Origin: DASSWG01 sp041689995
GTDB lineage: Bacteria > Bacteroidota > Bacteroidia > Flavobacteriales > Flavobacteriaceae
Assembly: GCA_041689995.1 (NCBI GenBank)
Contig: JBDNFD010000021.1
Coordinates: 1 to 33,888 of the forward strand
Direction of reading: 5' to 3'
Length of the DNA: 33,888 bases
Position numbers and translations under genes: made by a program. Positions 14,693 to 23,465 of the stretch are shown here, one piece after another. Position 1 is the stretch's first letter, and each line of letters opens with the position of its first letter. The notes beneath the pieces are model-generated. The model worked only from the letters and a program-made list of their open reading frames with translations, was not told where the DNA came from and made no database searches.

Positions 14693-15352
14693 ATGGAGAA
14701 ACTCATAGCCCCTTCAATTTTGGCCGCAGATTTCGCCAATCTTCAACGCGACATAGAATTGATAAACGAAAGCGAGGCCGATTGGTTCCATATTGATATT
14801 ATGGATGGCGTGTTCGTTCCGAATATTTCTTTTGGAATGCCCGTTTTGCAAGCCATAAACAAATATGCCGGCAAAGTAATCGATGTTCATTTAATGATAG
14901 TTGAACCAGATCGTTACATCCAAACTTTTGCCGATTTGGGAACCGATATTCTAACAGTTCATTATGAATCTTGCACCCATTTGCACAGAACATTACAAGC
15001 AATTAAATCGGCTGGAATGCGCACCGGCGTTGCTTTAAATCCGCACACTAATGTTAGTTTATTGGAAGATGTGATCAATAACATAGATTTGGTGTTGATA
15101 ATGAGTGTGAATCCAGGTTTCGGCGGACAAAGTTTTATCGAAAACACCTACAAAAAAATTCGTCAATTGAAAGAAATTATCTTGGATAATGAAGCACTGA
15201 CACAAATTGAAATTGACGGTGGAGTAACCGATGAAAACGCGAAACAATTGGTGGATGCTGGCGCCGATATTCTGGTTGCCGGAAGTTTTATCTTCAAATC
15301 CTCCAATCCGTTGGAAACCATAAAAGAACTTAGAGAAATTGCCAACTCCTAA
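14693..15352 (+). CDS. rpe: ribulose-phosphate 3-epimerase
   Basis: The 219-residue TIM-barrel enzyme interconverts ribulose 5-phosphate and xylulose 5-phosphate in the pentose phosphate pathway. Conserved blocks include APSILAADFANL (6-17), WFHIDIMDGVFVPNISFG (31-48, with metal ligand His34 and catalytic Asp36), DVHLMI (64-69, His66), SVNPGFGGQ (138-146) and EIDGGV (173-178, with the second catalytic Asp175). The length is the normal 215-225. Its 3' end overlaps the start of the ypdA-like gene by 14 bases. Confidence 0.97.
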   Translation: MEKLIAPSILAADFANLQRDIELINESEADWFHIDIMDGVFVPNISFGMPVLQAINKYAGKVIDVHLMIVEPDRYIQTFADLGTDILTVHYESCTHLHRTLQAIKSAGMRTGVALNPHTNVSLLEDVINNIDLVLIMSVNPGFGGQSFIENTYKKIRQLKEIILDNEALTQIEIDGGVTDENAKQLVDAGADILVAGSFIFKSSNPLETIKELREIANS

Positions 15353-16325
15353 ATCCAAAGAAATTAAAGATGTTTTAATAATAGGAGCGGGCCCTATTGG
15401 AATTGCTTGTGCTCTTGAAGCAAAAAAAAGGGGACTTTCTTATTTGGTAGTGGAAAAAGGACCATTGGTCAATTCCCTGTACCATTATCCAACCAATATG
15501 CAGTTTTTTTCCTCTTCGGAAAAATTAGAGATCGATGGAATTCCCTTCATTAGCAAAAATCATAAGCCCACAAAGTCCGAGGCTTTGGAATATTATAGAA
15601 GAATTGCTTTTTCCAATAAATTGAATATTCAATTGTTCGAAAAGGTAGAAAAGGTAGAAAAGGAAAATTCCAAATATAGAATTATTACTTCCAAAGAAAC
15701 CTATTGGACGCGGAATATTGTGGTAGCCACAGGATTTTACGATCTCCCAAACCTTATGAAAGTTCCGGGCGAAAATCTTTCCAAAGTATTTCATTATTAT
15801 AAAGACCCACATTTTTTTTCTGGACAAAAAACCATTGTCGTTGGCGCCAGTAATTCTGCCGTGGATGCCGCGCTGGAAATTTATAGAAAAGGCGGGGAAG
15901 TGACCATGGTGGTTCGTGGCGAAAATATTGGCGATCGCGTGAAATATTGGGTAAAACCAGATATTGAAAACCGAATTGCGGAAGGTTCCATTAAAGCATA
16001 TTTTCAGTCTGAAATAAGTGAAATTTGGGAAAATGAAGTTGAAATTATTCAGAAAGGAAAAAAGAAAATCTTGAAAAATGATTTCGTCCTAGCTTTAACC
16101 GGTTATCGACCCAATTTTAAATTCCTAAAAAATATAGGAGTAGAATTTTCCGAAGACGAACGTAAAATCCCGAAATATAATCCTGAAACCATGGAAAGCA
16201 ATCAGGAAAATATTTATTTGGCCGGGGTAATCTGTGGCGGATTGGAAACCCATAAATGGTTTATTGAAAATTCTTTGATCCATGCGAAAATGATCATGGA
16301 AAATTTAGCGGAAAGGAAGAATTAG
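15339..16325 (+). CDS. ypdA: YpdA family FAD-dependent (bacillithiol disulfide) reductase
   Basis: The 328-residue flavoprotein has an FAD-binding GAGPIGIACALEAKKRG at the N-terminus (16-32) and an NADPH-binding IVVGASNSAVDAALEIYRKGG in the middle. YHYPTNMQFFSSSEKLEI and GVICGGLETHKWFIENS are YpdA signatures. There is no CxxC redox pair, as expected for YpdA, which reduces bacillithiol disulfide. This fits the bacillithiol-type thiol metabolism of many Bacteroidota. No ATG or GTG is placed to start it. The only plausible start is a TTG at 15339 inside rpe, so translation is probably coupled to rpe. A direct repeat near 15637-15660 encodes the run EKVEKVEKE. Confidence 0.88.
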   Translation: MPTPKSKEIKDVLIIGAGPIGIACALEAKKRGLSYLVVEKGPLVNSLYHYPTNMQFFSSSEKLEIDGIPFISKNHKPTKSEALEYYRRIAFSNKLNIQLFEKVEKVEKENSKYRIITSKETYWTRNIVVATGFYDLPNLMKVPGENLSKVFHYYKDPHFFSGQKTIVVGASNSAVDAALEIYRKGGEVTMVVRGENIGDRVKYWVKPDIENRIAEGSIKAYFQSEISEIWENEVEIIQKGKKKILKNDFVLALTGYRPNFKFLKNIGVEFSEDERKIPKYNPETMESNQENIYLAGVICGGLETHKWFIENSLIHAKMIMENLAERKN

Positions 16326-16398
16326 ATCGGTGGAATTCCGAGGTTATATTCCGTTCCAAAAACTAAAATTCCCTTAAGATTATTTGGGGATATTTTGA

Positions 16399-16406
16399 TA
16401 GATTTG
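16399..16406 (+). promoter_or_regulatory. -7 promoter element (TAGATTTG) of xerD
   Basis: TAGATTTG fits TAnnTTTG and ends five bases before the GTG start of xerD, so the transcript may be leaderless. No -33 TTTG is seen at the usual distance. Confidence 0.4.
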
Positions 16407-16411
16407 CGATT

Positions 16412-17317
16412 GTGAATTGGAACCAAGCACTTAAAGCCTATCAAGATTACCTTCGCTTAGAACGCGGTTTGGCGGGGAATTCCATTGAGAACTACACCTA
16501 TGATGTCTTAAAACTCATCAGGTTTTTGGAGGAATATGAACTAGCGGTTTCCCCAATTTCCATTTCAGAAGAAATCGTACAACAATTTATTTATGAAATT
16601 TCAAAAGTGGTCAATGTGCGCTCGCAATCACGTATTATTTCTGGTCTGCGAAGTTTTTTTGAATACTTGATTTTTGAAAAATATCGGGAAACAAATCCGA
16701 TGCAATTAATAGAAGCCCCGAAAATAGGCAGAAAATTGCCAGATACCCTTTCCGTAGGGGAAATCGATTTGTTGATTTCCGCCATCGACTTGAGCAAACC
16801 TCAGGGCGAACGAAACCGGGCAATGTTGGAAACCCTTTATGGCTGCGGATTACGGGTTACGGAATTGACCAATTTACTAATATCAGATTTGTTTTTTAAA
16901 GAAGGGTTCATAAAAGTTACCGGAAAAGGAAATAAAGAACGCTTTGTGCCAATAGCCGAAAACACGCAAAAGTTTATTAATCTATACAAAAACACGATCC
17001 GCGTTCATTTGGAAATAAAAAAGGAATTTAAAGACACCCTATTTATAAACCGCAGAGGAAAACAATTGACGCGCGCAATGATTTTCACCATCGTAAAAAG
17101 ATTGGCCGAAACCGCAGGGATTCAGAAAAATATAAGTCCGCATACTTTTCGTCATTCCTACGCAACACATTTGCTGGAGAATGGCGCTAATTTAAGAGCT
17201 ATTCAACAAATGTTGGGACATGAAAGTATCACCACCACTGAGATTTATATGCATTTAGATCGGTCACATTTACGTGATGTAATCGAGAAATTCCATCCTC
17301 GAAACCCTTTTCAATAA
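16412..17317 (+). CDS. xerD: site-specific tyrosine recombinase XerD
   Basis: The 301-residue protein has the XerC/D layout: an N-terminal SAM-like core-binding domain (1-100) and a C-terminal catalytic domain. The catalytic residues are all present: Arg148 in GLRVTEL, Lys172 in TGKGNKER, His244 and Arg247 in HTFRHSYATHLL, His270 in LGHESI and the nucleophile Tyr279 in TEIYMHLD. It resolves chromosome dimers at dif with its partner; the partner gene and dif are not visible here. The start is GTG, as no ATG fits. The length and uninterrupted match to XerD argue against a phage or integron integrase. Confidence 0.93.
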   Translation: MNWNQALKAYQDYLRLERGLAGNSIENYTYDVLKLIRFLEEYELAVSPISISEEIVQQFIYEISKVVNVRSQSRIISGLRSFFEYLIFEKYRETNPMQLIEAPKIGRKLPDTLSVGEIDLLISAIDLSKPQGERNRAMLETLYGCGLRVTELTNLLISDLFFKEGFIKVTGKGNKERFVPIAENTQKFINLYKNTIRVHLEIKKEFKDTLFINRRGKQLTRAMIFTIVKRLAETAGIQKNISPHTFRHSYATHLLENGANLRAIQQMLGHESITTTEIYMHLDRSHLRDVIEKFHPRNPFQ

Positions 17318-17371
17318 GCTCGGAACATAAAATCCAGAAATTTAATTAAATTCGTTTTCGATTTTATAAAA

Positions 17372-17848
17372 ATGATAATAGAGCAAACAGAACGGGAGAT
17401 TTGGGTGGAAAAAGCCTTGGCAGAAATAGCGAACAAAACCTTGGCGTTTTCCCCACGTGAAAAATTGAGCACAAAAATTCGTTACTTGGAGAAGGTTTTG
17501 GAAAAAATCCCGACGATGGAATTATCTGATGAGGATTGGGAAGAATTCACGAATAAGTCAGATAAAGTTTTGGCAAAACTTCCGCAAAAAGTGGATGGGC
17601 AAACTTTAATTTGTCGCGATTATTTGAAGGCGCTCAGTGATTTCAGGAATTATGTTCGACAGAATTTCAAGTTGGTTCCCAGAGGATTTTATCTTCGGAT
17701 TTTTCTGGTTTTGGGAATCATTTTAGGTTTGGTTTTTGGGGCACTTTCGGGGCAAATTGCCATTGGGGCACTTTTGGGTATTGGCCTCGGGTTGATCATT
17801 GGAAGTTTTCTTGATAAGAAAAGCACAAGCCAGAACAAAGTTCTATGA
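17372..17848 (+). CDS. hypothetical membrane protein with C-terminal glycine-zipper helices
   Basis: The 158-residue protein begins with about 105 soluble, mostly helical residues. Two hydrophobic segments follow, FLVLGIILGLVFGALSG (about 111-127) and IAIGALLGIGLGLIIGSF (about 129-146), joined by a tight turn and full of Gly spaced by three or four, a glycine-zipper pattern. The C-terminus is Lys/Ser-rich. No family is recognised. It follows xerD by 54 bases but seems to have its own leader. It may be an inner-membrane protein with a cytoplasmic head. Confidence 0.7.
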   Translation: MIIEQTEREIWVEKALAEIANKTLAFSPREKLSTKIRYLEKVLEKIPTMELSDEDWEEFTNKSDKVLAKLPQKVDGQTLICRDYLKALSDFRNYVRQNFKLVPRGFYLRIFLVLGIILGLVFGALSGQIAIGALLGIGLGLIIGSFLDKKSTSQNKVL

Positions 17849-17900
17849 CAGTTTTTTGAATAAATTTTAATTATAAAAATGATGATCAATGAAAAAATAC

Positions 17901-17908
17901 TATCTTTA
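17901..17908 (+). promoter_or_regulatory. possible -7 element (TATCTTTA) of the DUF6157 gene
   Basis: TATCTTTA lies 56 bases upstream of the ATG at 17965, in an otherwise AT-rich gap. It differs from TAnnTTTG in the last base. Confidence 0.35.
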
Positions 17909-17964
17909 AACGCGAAAGAATGTTGGAATGGATAATTAGCGAGCGGATTTTTTGACCGAATATC

Positions 17965-18375
17965 ATGAGCTATAAAAACACCTTTATTAAAGTTGCAGAA
18001 GACTGCCCAGTTGCAATAAGTGAAATTCCCCTGCCTTCGAATGGGAAAATCCCTGTGCATGTTTATCAGTATGAACTTCTGTCCAAATATCCGTATAAAC
18101 TCACGCACGAAGAGCTCCTTTTCGAAATTTATTTAAAGCAGAATAATCTGCCAGAAGACATTTCTGATGCCATGGCCGATGCGATCCGGGAAAAACTTTT
18201 TTCAAAAGGACATCCCTGCATGCGAGCTTCAGCACTGGCAAAACGTTATGGTTTCGGTGCGCATTACGATGAAGAAGGAAAAATAGCCTTGTTTTCGATG
18301 GAATCGCAAGATTATCAAGCTTTCCTTAATAATCATTCGGTCACAAAGGTCGCTGCCATGAAAAGAAAACGCTGA
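17965..18375 (+). CDS. DUF6157 family protein
   Basis: The 136-residue soluble protein has no signal peptide. The pattern YKNTFIKVAEDCPV near the start, then KIPVHVYQYELLSKYPYKLTHEELLFEIY and later CMRASALAKRYGFGAHYDEEGKIALF, is what I recognise as DUF6157. The family is widespread as single genes in Bacteroidota and Firmicutes, and its function is unknown. The end is strongly basic (MKRKR). The gene is isolated between the glycine-zipper gene and parE, and nothing in the context points to a role. Confidence 0.8.
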   Translation: MSYKNTFIKVAEDCPVAISEIPLPSNGKIPVHVYQYELLSKYPYKLTHEELLFEIYLKQNNLPEDISDAMADAIREKLFSKGHPCMRASALAKRYGFGAHYDEEGKIALFSMESQDYQAFLNNHSVTKVAAMKRKR

Positions 18376-18474
18376 AAATGGTTTTATTTTAATCCATTGA
18401 AAACCCACCGATTTTTGTTCTCGCTTATTTCATAAATTAAGTTAATACTTGTACCTTCGCAGGGCAGAAAATAT

Positions 18475-20331
18475 ATGGTTAAAGAAACAAAATATACCGA
18501 AGAAAACATTCGTTCGCTGGACTGGAAGGAGCATATTCGAATGCGCCCCGGCATGTATATCGGAAAGTTGGGCGATGGTTCAAGTGCAGATGACGGGATA
18601 TATATTTTGTTGAAAGAGGTCATCGATAATTCCATCGATGAATTTGTGATGGGATCCGGTAAAACCATTGATATTTCCGTCCAAGGAACCAAAGTTATCG
18701 TTCGGGATTATGGACGGGGAATTCCCTTGGGAAAGGTGATAGATGTAGTTTCAAAAATGAACACCGGTGGAAAATACGACACCAAAGCTTTTAAAAAATC
18801 GGTAGGTCTTAATGGCGTCGGAACCAAAGCCGTAAACGCACTTTCTGAATATTTTCGGGTAGAATCCACACGTGACGATAAATCAGCTTCCGCGGAATTT
18901 TCCCAAGGAAACTTGGTAGATGAGGAACTTTTGGAAGAAACTTCACGACGAAGAGGCACGAAAGTTTCTTTTGTACCAGACCAGCAGATTTTTAAAAAAT
19001 ATAAATATGTTTCTGAGTACATCGAAAAAATGCTTAAAAATTATGTTTATCTCAATCGGGGATTGACCATAGTTTTCAACGGGGAAAAATTTTATTCAGA
19101 AAACGGACTAAAAGATCTTTTGGCAGATAGCATTCGGGAAGAAGATCGGTTATTTCCCATTGTTCATTTGCGCGGAAACGATATTGAAGTGGCCTTGACC
19201 TACCACAAATCGCAATACAGCGAAGAATATAATTCCTTTGTAAATGGGCAGCACACAACCCAGGGCGGAACACACCAAAATGCGTTCAGGGAAGCAATAG
19301 TGAAAACGATCCGTGAGTTTTTCGGAAAAAATTACGACTCCAGCGATATTCGAAAATCCATTGTTTCTGCTATTAGTATCAAAGTTATGGAGCCGGTTTT
19401 TGAAAGTCAAACCAAAACCAAATTGGGCTCAGCTGATATGGGTGGAAAATTGCCCACCGTGCGAACGTATATTTTGGATTTTATCAAGCGGGAATTGGAT
19501 AACTATTTGCACAAAAATCCCGAAACTGCCGACAAGTTGCAACGAAAAATATTAATGGCGGAACGCGAACGCAAAGATTTGTCCGGCATTCGAAAGTTAG
19601 CAAGGGACCGTGCAAAAAAAGCAAGTGTGCACAATAAAAAATTACGTGATTGTAGAATACATCTGGGCGATGTGAAAATGGAACGCAATTTGGAAAGCAC
19701 CCTATTCATAACGGAAGGTGATTCCGCAAGCGGAAGTATCACAAAATCTCGGGACGTCAATACCCAAGCCGTTTTCAGTCTGAAAGGAAAACCCTTGAAC
19801 AGCTATGGATTGAGCAAAAAAATCGTTTATGAAAATGAAGAATTCAACCTTCTGCAAGCAGCATTGAACATTGAGGACTCTATAGAAGATTTGCGCTATA
19901 ACAATATCGTAATCGCCACAGATGCCGACGTGGATGGCATGCATATTCGATTGCTGATCATCACTTTCTTTTTGCAGTTTTTCCCCGAACTCATCAAGGA
20001 TGGACATTTATATATTTTGCAAACGCCCTTATTCCGGGTGCGCAATAAAAAAGAAACCATTTATTGTTATTCCGAACAGGAAAAACGTTATGCGATAGAA
20101 AAGCTTTCTGGAAAGAATGAAATCACGCGGTTCAAAGGACTGGGCGAAATCTCTCCAGATGAATTCAAATATTTTATTGGAAGTGATATCCGATTGGATC
20201 CTGTGATGCTGGATAAAGAAATGGTCATTGAACAATTACTTGAATTTTATATGGGAAAAAATACCCCCGACCGACAAGAATTCATTATTGATAATTTAAA
20301 AGTAGAATTGGATTTAATTGTAGAAAACTAA
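18475..20331 (+). CDS. parE: DNA topoisomerase IV subunit B
   Basis: The 618-residue type IIA topoisomerase ATPase subunit has a GHKL ATP site with Glu48 and Asn52 in KEVIDNSIDEF, DYGRGIP (78-84) and GLNGVGTKAVNA (111-122). The QTKTKLG loop follows at about residue 310. The TOPRIM domain has EGDSASG (about 414) and DADVDGMH (about 482). The short length without a long insert, and linkage to a ParC-type subunit, point to topoisomerase IV rather than gyrase. It decatenates daughter chromosomes. Its stop overlaps the next ATG by one base (TAATG), so it is the first gene of a three-gene operon. A weak -7-like TACCTTCG lies at 18452-18459. Confidence 0.95.
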   Translation: MVKETKYTEENIRSLDWKEHIRMRPGMYIGKLGDGSSADDGIYILLKEVIDNSIDEFVMGSGKTIDISVQGTKVIVRDYGRGIPLGKVIDVVSKMNTGGKYDTKAFKKSVGLNGVGTKAVNALSEYFRVESTRDDKSASAEFSQGNLVDEELLEETSRRRGTKVSFVPDQQIFKKYKYVSEYIEKMLKNYVYLNRGLTIVFNGEKFYSENGLKDLLADSIREEDRLFPIVHLRGNDIEVALTYHKSQYSEEYNSFVNGQHTTQGGTHQNAFREAIVKTIREFFGKNYDSSDIRKSIVSAISIKVMEPVFESQTKTKLGSADMGGKLPTVRTYILDFIKRELDNYLHKNPETADKLQRKILMAERERKDLSGIRKLARDRAKKASVHNKKLRDCRIHLGDVKMERNLESTLFITEGDSASGSITKSRDVNTQAVFSLKGKPLNSYGLSKKIVYENEEFNLLQAALNIEDSIEDLRYNNIVIATDADVDGMHIRLLIITFFLQFFPELIKDGHLYILQTPLFRVRNKKETIYCYSEQEKRYAIEKLSGKNEITRFKGLGEISPDEFKYFIGSDIRLDPVMLDKEMVIEQLLEFYMGKNTPDRQEFIIDNLKVELDLIVEN

Positions 20332-20801
20332 TGAGACTGACCAATAGAAGGTATAAGGAGACCGTGCAGAACTTATTTTTATTTGCCATGCTGGTCATTT
20401 TGTTTTGCCTGCTTTTGAAAGTGATGCATCGAATCGGAGCAAACCAATTTTACCTGGTTTCCGGTATGGCGGTTATTTTTGTGCTTTATATATTTTTTTG
20501 CGCTGCTTATTTTGAATATGATAGTTTTGGCGATACCCTTCAGTTCAGGAGCAAGAGGTTTATTAAAAAGTTCACCAACAATCGCAGAAGAAAACTGGAA
20601 ATTAAAAAAAGTGAACTAAAAAAATATCAAGTTAAAGATTATTTGGTATATAAATTTTTGGTATTGCACATTTTAGATCCAGAAACAAATGAAACAGAAA
20701 AAGTAACTTTCGATATTACTTTCTTGAACGGGCACAAAACCGATTTAATGAAACAATCATTGAAGAAAGTTTTAAAACCTAATTCGCACTTTTATAATTA
20801 A
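20331..20801 (+). CDS. hypothetical two-helix membrane protein between parE and parC
   Basis: The 156-residue protein begins with a basic stretch and two membrane segments, NLFLFAMLVILFCLLLKVM (about 14-32) and FYLVSGMAVIFVLYIFFCAAYF (about 39-60). A soluble C-terminal domain of about 95 residues follows, with a very basic patch (RSKRFIKKFTNNRRRKLEIKK, starting near residue 73). The topology puts both ends in the cytoplasm, where the basic region could touch DNA or membrane lipids. Its start overlaps the parE stop and its stop overlaps the parC ATG, each by one base. No known domain is recognised. The second half resembles small PH-like beta domains, but this is only an impression. Confidence 0.8.
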   Translation: MRLTNRRYKETVQNLFLFAMLVILFCLLLKVMHRIGANQFYLVSGMAVIFVLYIFFCAAYFEYDSFGDTLQFRSKRFIKKFTNNRRRKLEIKKSELKKYQVKDYLVYKFLVLHILDPETNETEKVTFDITFLNGHKTDLMKQSLKKVLKPNSHFYN

Positions 20802-23461
20802 TGGAAGAAAACAACCTCAACCACCACTCCGATTCTGAAAAAACCTCACAAAGTAACGAGGTTTTGACCAAGGTTTCAGGAATGTACAAGGACTGGTTTT
20901 TGGATTATGCTTCGTATGTTATTCTGGAACGCGCCGTTCCCGCCATTGAAGATGGGTTCAAACCCGTTCAACGACGGATTTTGCAATCCATGAAAGATTT
21001 GGACGATGGGCGTTATAACAAAGTGGCGAACATTGTTGGTCACACCATGCAATATCATCCGCATGGAGATGCGAGTATTGGCGATGCCATGGTGCAGATC
21101 GGCCAAAAAGATTTATTGATAGACACCCAAGGAAACTGGGGAAATACCTACACGGGAGATCGCGCCGCAGCTCCGCGATATATTGAAGCACGGCTTTCCA
21201 AGTTTGCCTTGGACGTGGTTTTTAATCCGAAAATAACACCTTGGCAAGCCTCTTATGACGGTCGTCGAAAAGAACCGGTCAATCTGCCCGTTATGTTTCC
21301 TTTACTTTTGGCGCAAGGAGCGGAAGGAATTGCGGTCGGTTTGAGCACGCGGATCCTACCACATAATTTTTTGGAACTGATCGATGCTTCCATAAAACAT
21401 TTAAAAGGAAAACGTTTTACTTTGCTTCCCGATTTTCCCACCGGGGGAATTATAGATATTGTACATTATAACGACGGACTTCGTGGCGGAAGGATTCGCA
21501 GCCGCGCCAAAATAGAACCCTACGACAAAAATACCTTGGTCATTTCTGAAATTCCGTTCGGAACGAACACTTCTTCCCTGATTGATTCCATTCTGAAAGC
21601 CAACGACAAGGGAAAAATCAAAATCAAAAAAATAGACGACAATACTGCCGCCGAGGTTGAAATATTGATTCATTTGCCCTCCGGAATTTCCGTTGACAAA
21701 ACCATCGATGCCTTATATGCCTTCACGAGTTGCGATACTTCTATCTCGCCGTTGGGATGTGTGGTCGTTGACAACAAACCGGAATTCCTTGGTGTTTCAG
21801 AAATTTTAAGACGAAGCACAGATCATACGGTGGAATTATTGAAGCAGGAATTGGAAATTAAACTTGATGAATTTCAGGAACAATGGCATTTTGCCTCTTT
21901 GGAACGGATTTTCATTGAAAACCGAATCTATCGCACTATAGAAGAAGAAGAGACTTGGGAAGGAGTCATTTCGTCAATTGATGAAGGTTTAAAACCTCAT
22001 ATTTCCCATTTGAAGCGAGCGGTCACAAACGAAGATATTGTTCGGCTTACAGAAATTCGCATTAAGCGCATCTCGCGTTTGGATTTGGACAAAGCACACC
22101 AAAAAATTGAGGCTTTAGAAGACGAAATCACACAAATCAAACACCGTATTGCCCATTTAATAGAATATGCCGTTGCTTATTTCAAGCGCCTAAAAAAGGA
22201 TTATGGCGCAGAAAAAGAACGCAAAACAGAAATCCGGGTTTTTGAAGATATTGAGGCCACAAAAGTTGCCATAAGAAACACTAAACTTTTCGTGAACCGA
22301 AAAGAAGGTTTTGTTGGAACCGCCCTGAAAAAGGACGAATATGTGACCGATTGTAGCGATATTGACGATATTATTTGTTTTATGGCCGACGGCACAATGA
22401 AGGTCACGAAAGTTGATCCCAAAAATTTCATTGGGAAAAATATCATTCATGTCGCTATTTTTAAGAAAAAAGATAAACGGACCATTTATAATGTCATTTA
22501 TAAGAACGGCAAAGGTGGAAATTCATATATCAAGCGTTTTGCGGTAACTTCTATCACCCGCGATCGGGAATATAATATTGGAAACGGAAAACCGGGGACC
22601 GAAATTTTATATTTTTCCGCCAACCCAAATGGGGAAGCAGAAGTGGTGACGGTTTATCTGCGACAAGTTGGAAAAATAAAAAAACTCAAATTTGAAATTG
22701 ATTTTGCCGAGCAATTAATAAAAGGTCGCGGAGTGAAGGGAAACTTGGTCACGAAACACCCGGTCAAGAAAATAGAGTTGAAAGAAGAAGGGGTTTCCAC
22801 GTTGAAACCGAGAAAAATTTGGTTCGACGATACGGTTCAACGCCTAAACACCGAGGAACGAGGTGAACTTCTTGGCGAATTCCGCGGGGAGGACCGCTTG
22901 CTGGTCATCACCCAAGGTGGTTTGGTGAAAACCATAAAACCCGAACTGACCGCTCGTTTTGGAAACGACTTGATTGTACTGGAAAAATGGCTTCCAAAGA
23001 AACCAATTTCAGCTATTTATTGGGAAGGTGAGAAAGAACGTTACTATGTGAAACGTTTTTTAATTGAAAACGAGGAACGCGAAGAATTGTTCATTAGCGA
23101 GCATGCAAAATCACAGTTGGAAATCGTGTCGACCGACTATTTACCGGTTGTAGAACTTATTTATAACAAAAAAAGAGGAAAAGATCAAAAGGAAAACGAC
23201 GAAATTAATTTGCAGGAATTTATCGCCATTAAGGGAATAAAAGCATTGGGAAACCAACTTACCTCTGAAAAAATCAAGCAAATAAACATTCTCTCGTCAT
23301 TGCCTTTTGAGGTTCCAGAAGAAATTCATGCAGACGATCTGGAAGTAGTGGACGAAGAAATTATCTCCCAAACCAACACTGAAGAAAAACCTTCTGTGGA
23401 AAAATCTGTAGATGAAAAATCAGGAAAGAACAAAGACGATTCGCAGACCACTTTATTTTAA
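20801..23461 (+). CDS. parC: DNA topoisomerase IV subunit A
   Basis: The 886-residue subunit carries the DNA-cleaving tyrosine, Tyr127 in AAAPRYIEARL. The winged-helix region has HPHGDASIGDAMV (86-98). The site equivalent to quinolone-resistance Ser83 of E. coli GyrA is Ala91 here, while Asp95 is kept. A coiled-coil tower segment is visible around 430-480 (DKAHQKIEALEDEITQIK). The C-terminal part is a degenerate beta-pinwheel without a clear gyrase GyrA box (QRRGGKG), which agrees with topoisomerase IV. The last 60 residues are acidic and low-complexity. It is the third gene of the parE operon and ends four bases from the convergent lipoprotein gene. Confidence 0.94.
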   Translation: MEENNLNHHSDSEKTSQSNEVLTKVSGMYKDWFLDYASYVILERAVPAIEDGFKPVQRRILQSMKDLDDGRYNKVANIVGHTMQYHPHGDASIGDAMVQIGQKDLLIDTQGNWGNTYTGDRAAAPRYIEARLSKFALDVVFNPKITPWQASYDGRRKEPVNLPVMFPLLLAQGAEGIAVGLSTRILPHNFLELIDASIKHLKGKRFTLLPDFPTGGIIDIVHYNDGLRGGRIRSRAKIEPYDKNTLVISEIPFGTNTSSLIDSILKANDKGKIKIKKIDDNTAAEVEILIHLPSGISVDKTIDALYAFTSCDTSISPLGCVVVDNKPEFLGVSEILRRSTDHTVELLKQELEIKLDEFQEQWHFASLERIFIENRIYRTIEEEETWEGVISSIDEGLKPHISHLKRAVTNEDIVRLTEIRIKRISRLDLDKAHQKIEALEDEITQIKHRIAHLIEYAVAYFKRLKKDYGAEKERKTEIRVFEDIEATKVAIRNTKLFVNRKEGFVGTALKKDEYVTDCSDIDDIICFMADGTMKVTKVDPKNFIGKNIIHVAIFKKKDKRTIYNVIYKNGKGGNSYIKRFAVTSITRDREYNIGNGKPGTEILYFSANPNGEAEVVTVYLRQVGKIKKLKFEIDFAEQLIKGRGVKGNLVTKHPVKKIELKEEGVSTLKPRKIWFDDTVQRLNTEERGELLGEFRGEDRLLVITQGGLVKTIKPELTARFGNDLIVLEKWLPKKPISAIYWEGEKERYYVKRFLIENEEREELFISEHAKSQLEIVSTDYLPVVELIYNKKRGKDQKENDEINLQEFIAIKGIKALGNQLTSEKIKQINILSSLPFEVPEEIHADDLEVVDEEIISQTNTEEKPSVEKSVDEKSGKNKDDSQTTLF

Positions 23462-23465
23462 AGCT

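Noticed and set aside
15637..15660. Direct repeat inside the ypdA-like gene
   Set aside because: It codes for a charged EKVEKVEKE run in a surface loop and keeps the frame; a minor local duplication.
16412..17317. Tyrosine recombinase as integrase of a mobile element
   Set aside because: Length, domain layout and all catalytic positions fit housekeeping XerD, and neighbours on both sides are core genes. It is 11 kb from the metal-resistance block.
17689..18108. 139-codon minus-strand frame between the glycine-zipper and DUF6157 genes
   Set aside because: It runs antisense across two better-supported plus-strand genes and includes the reverse of membrane-helix codons, which often creates such frames.
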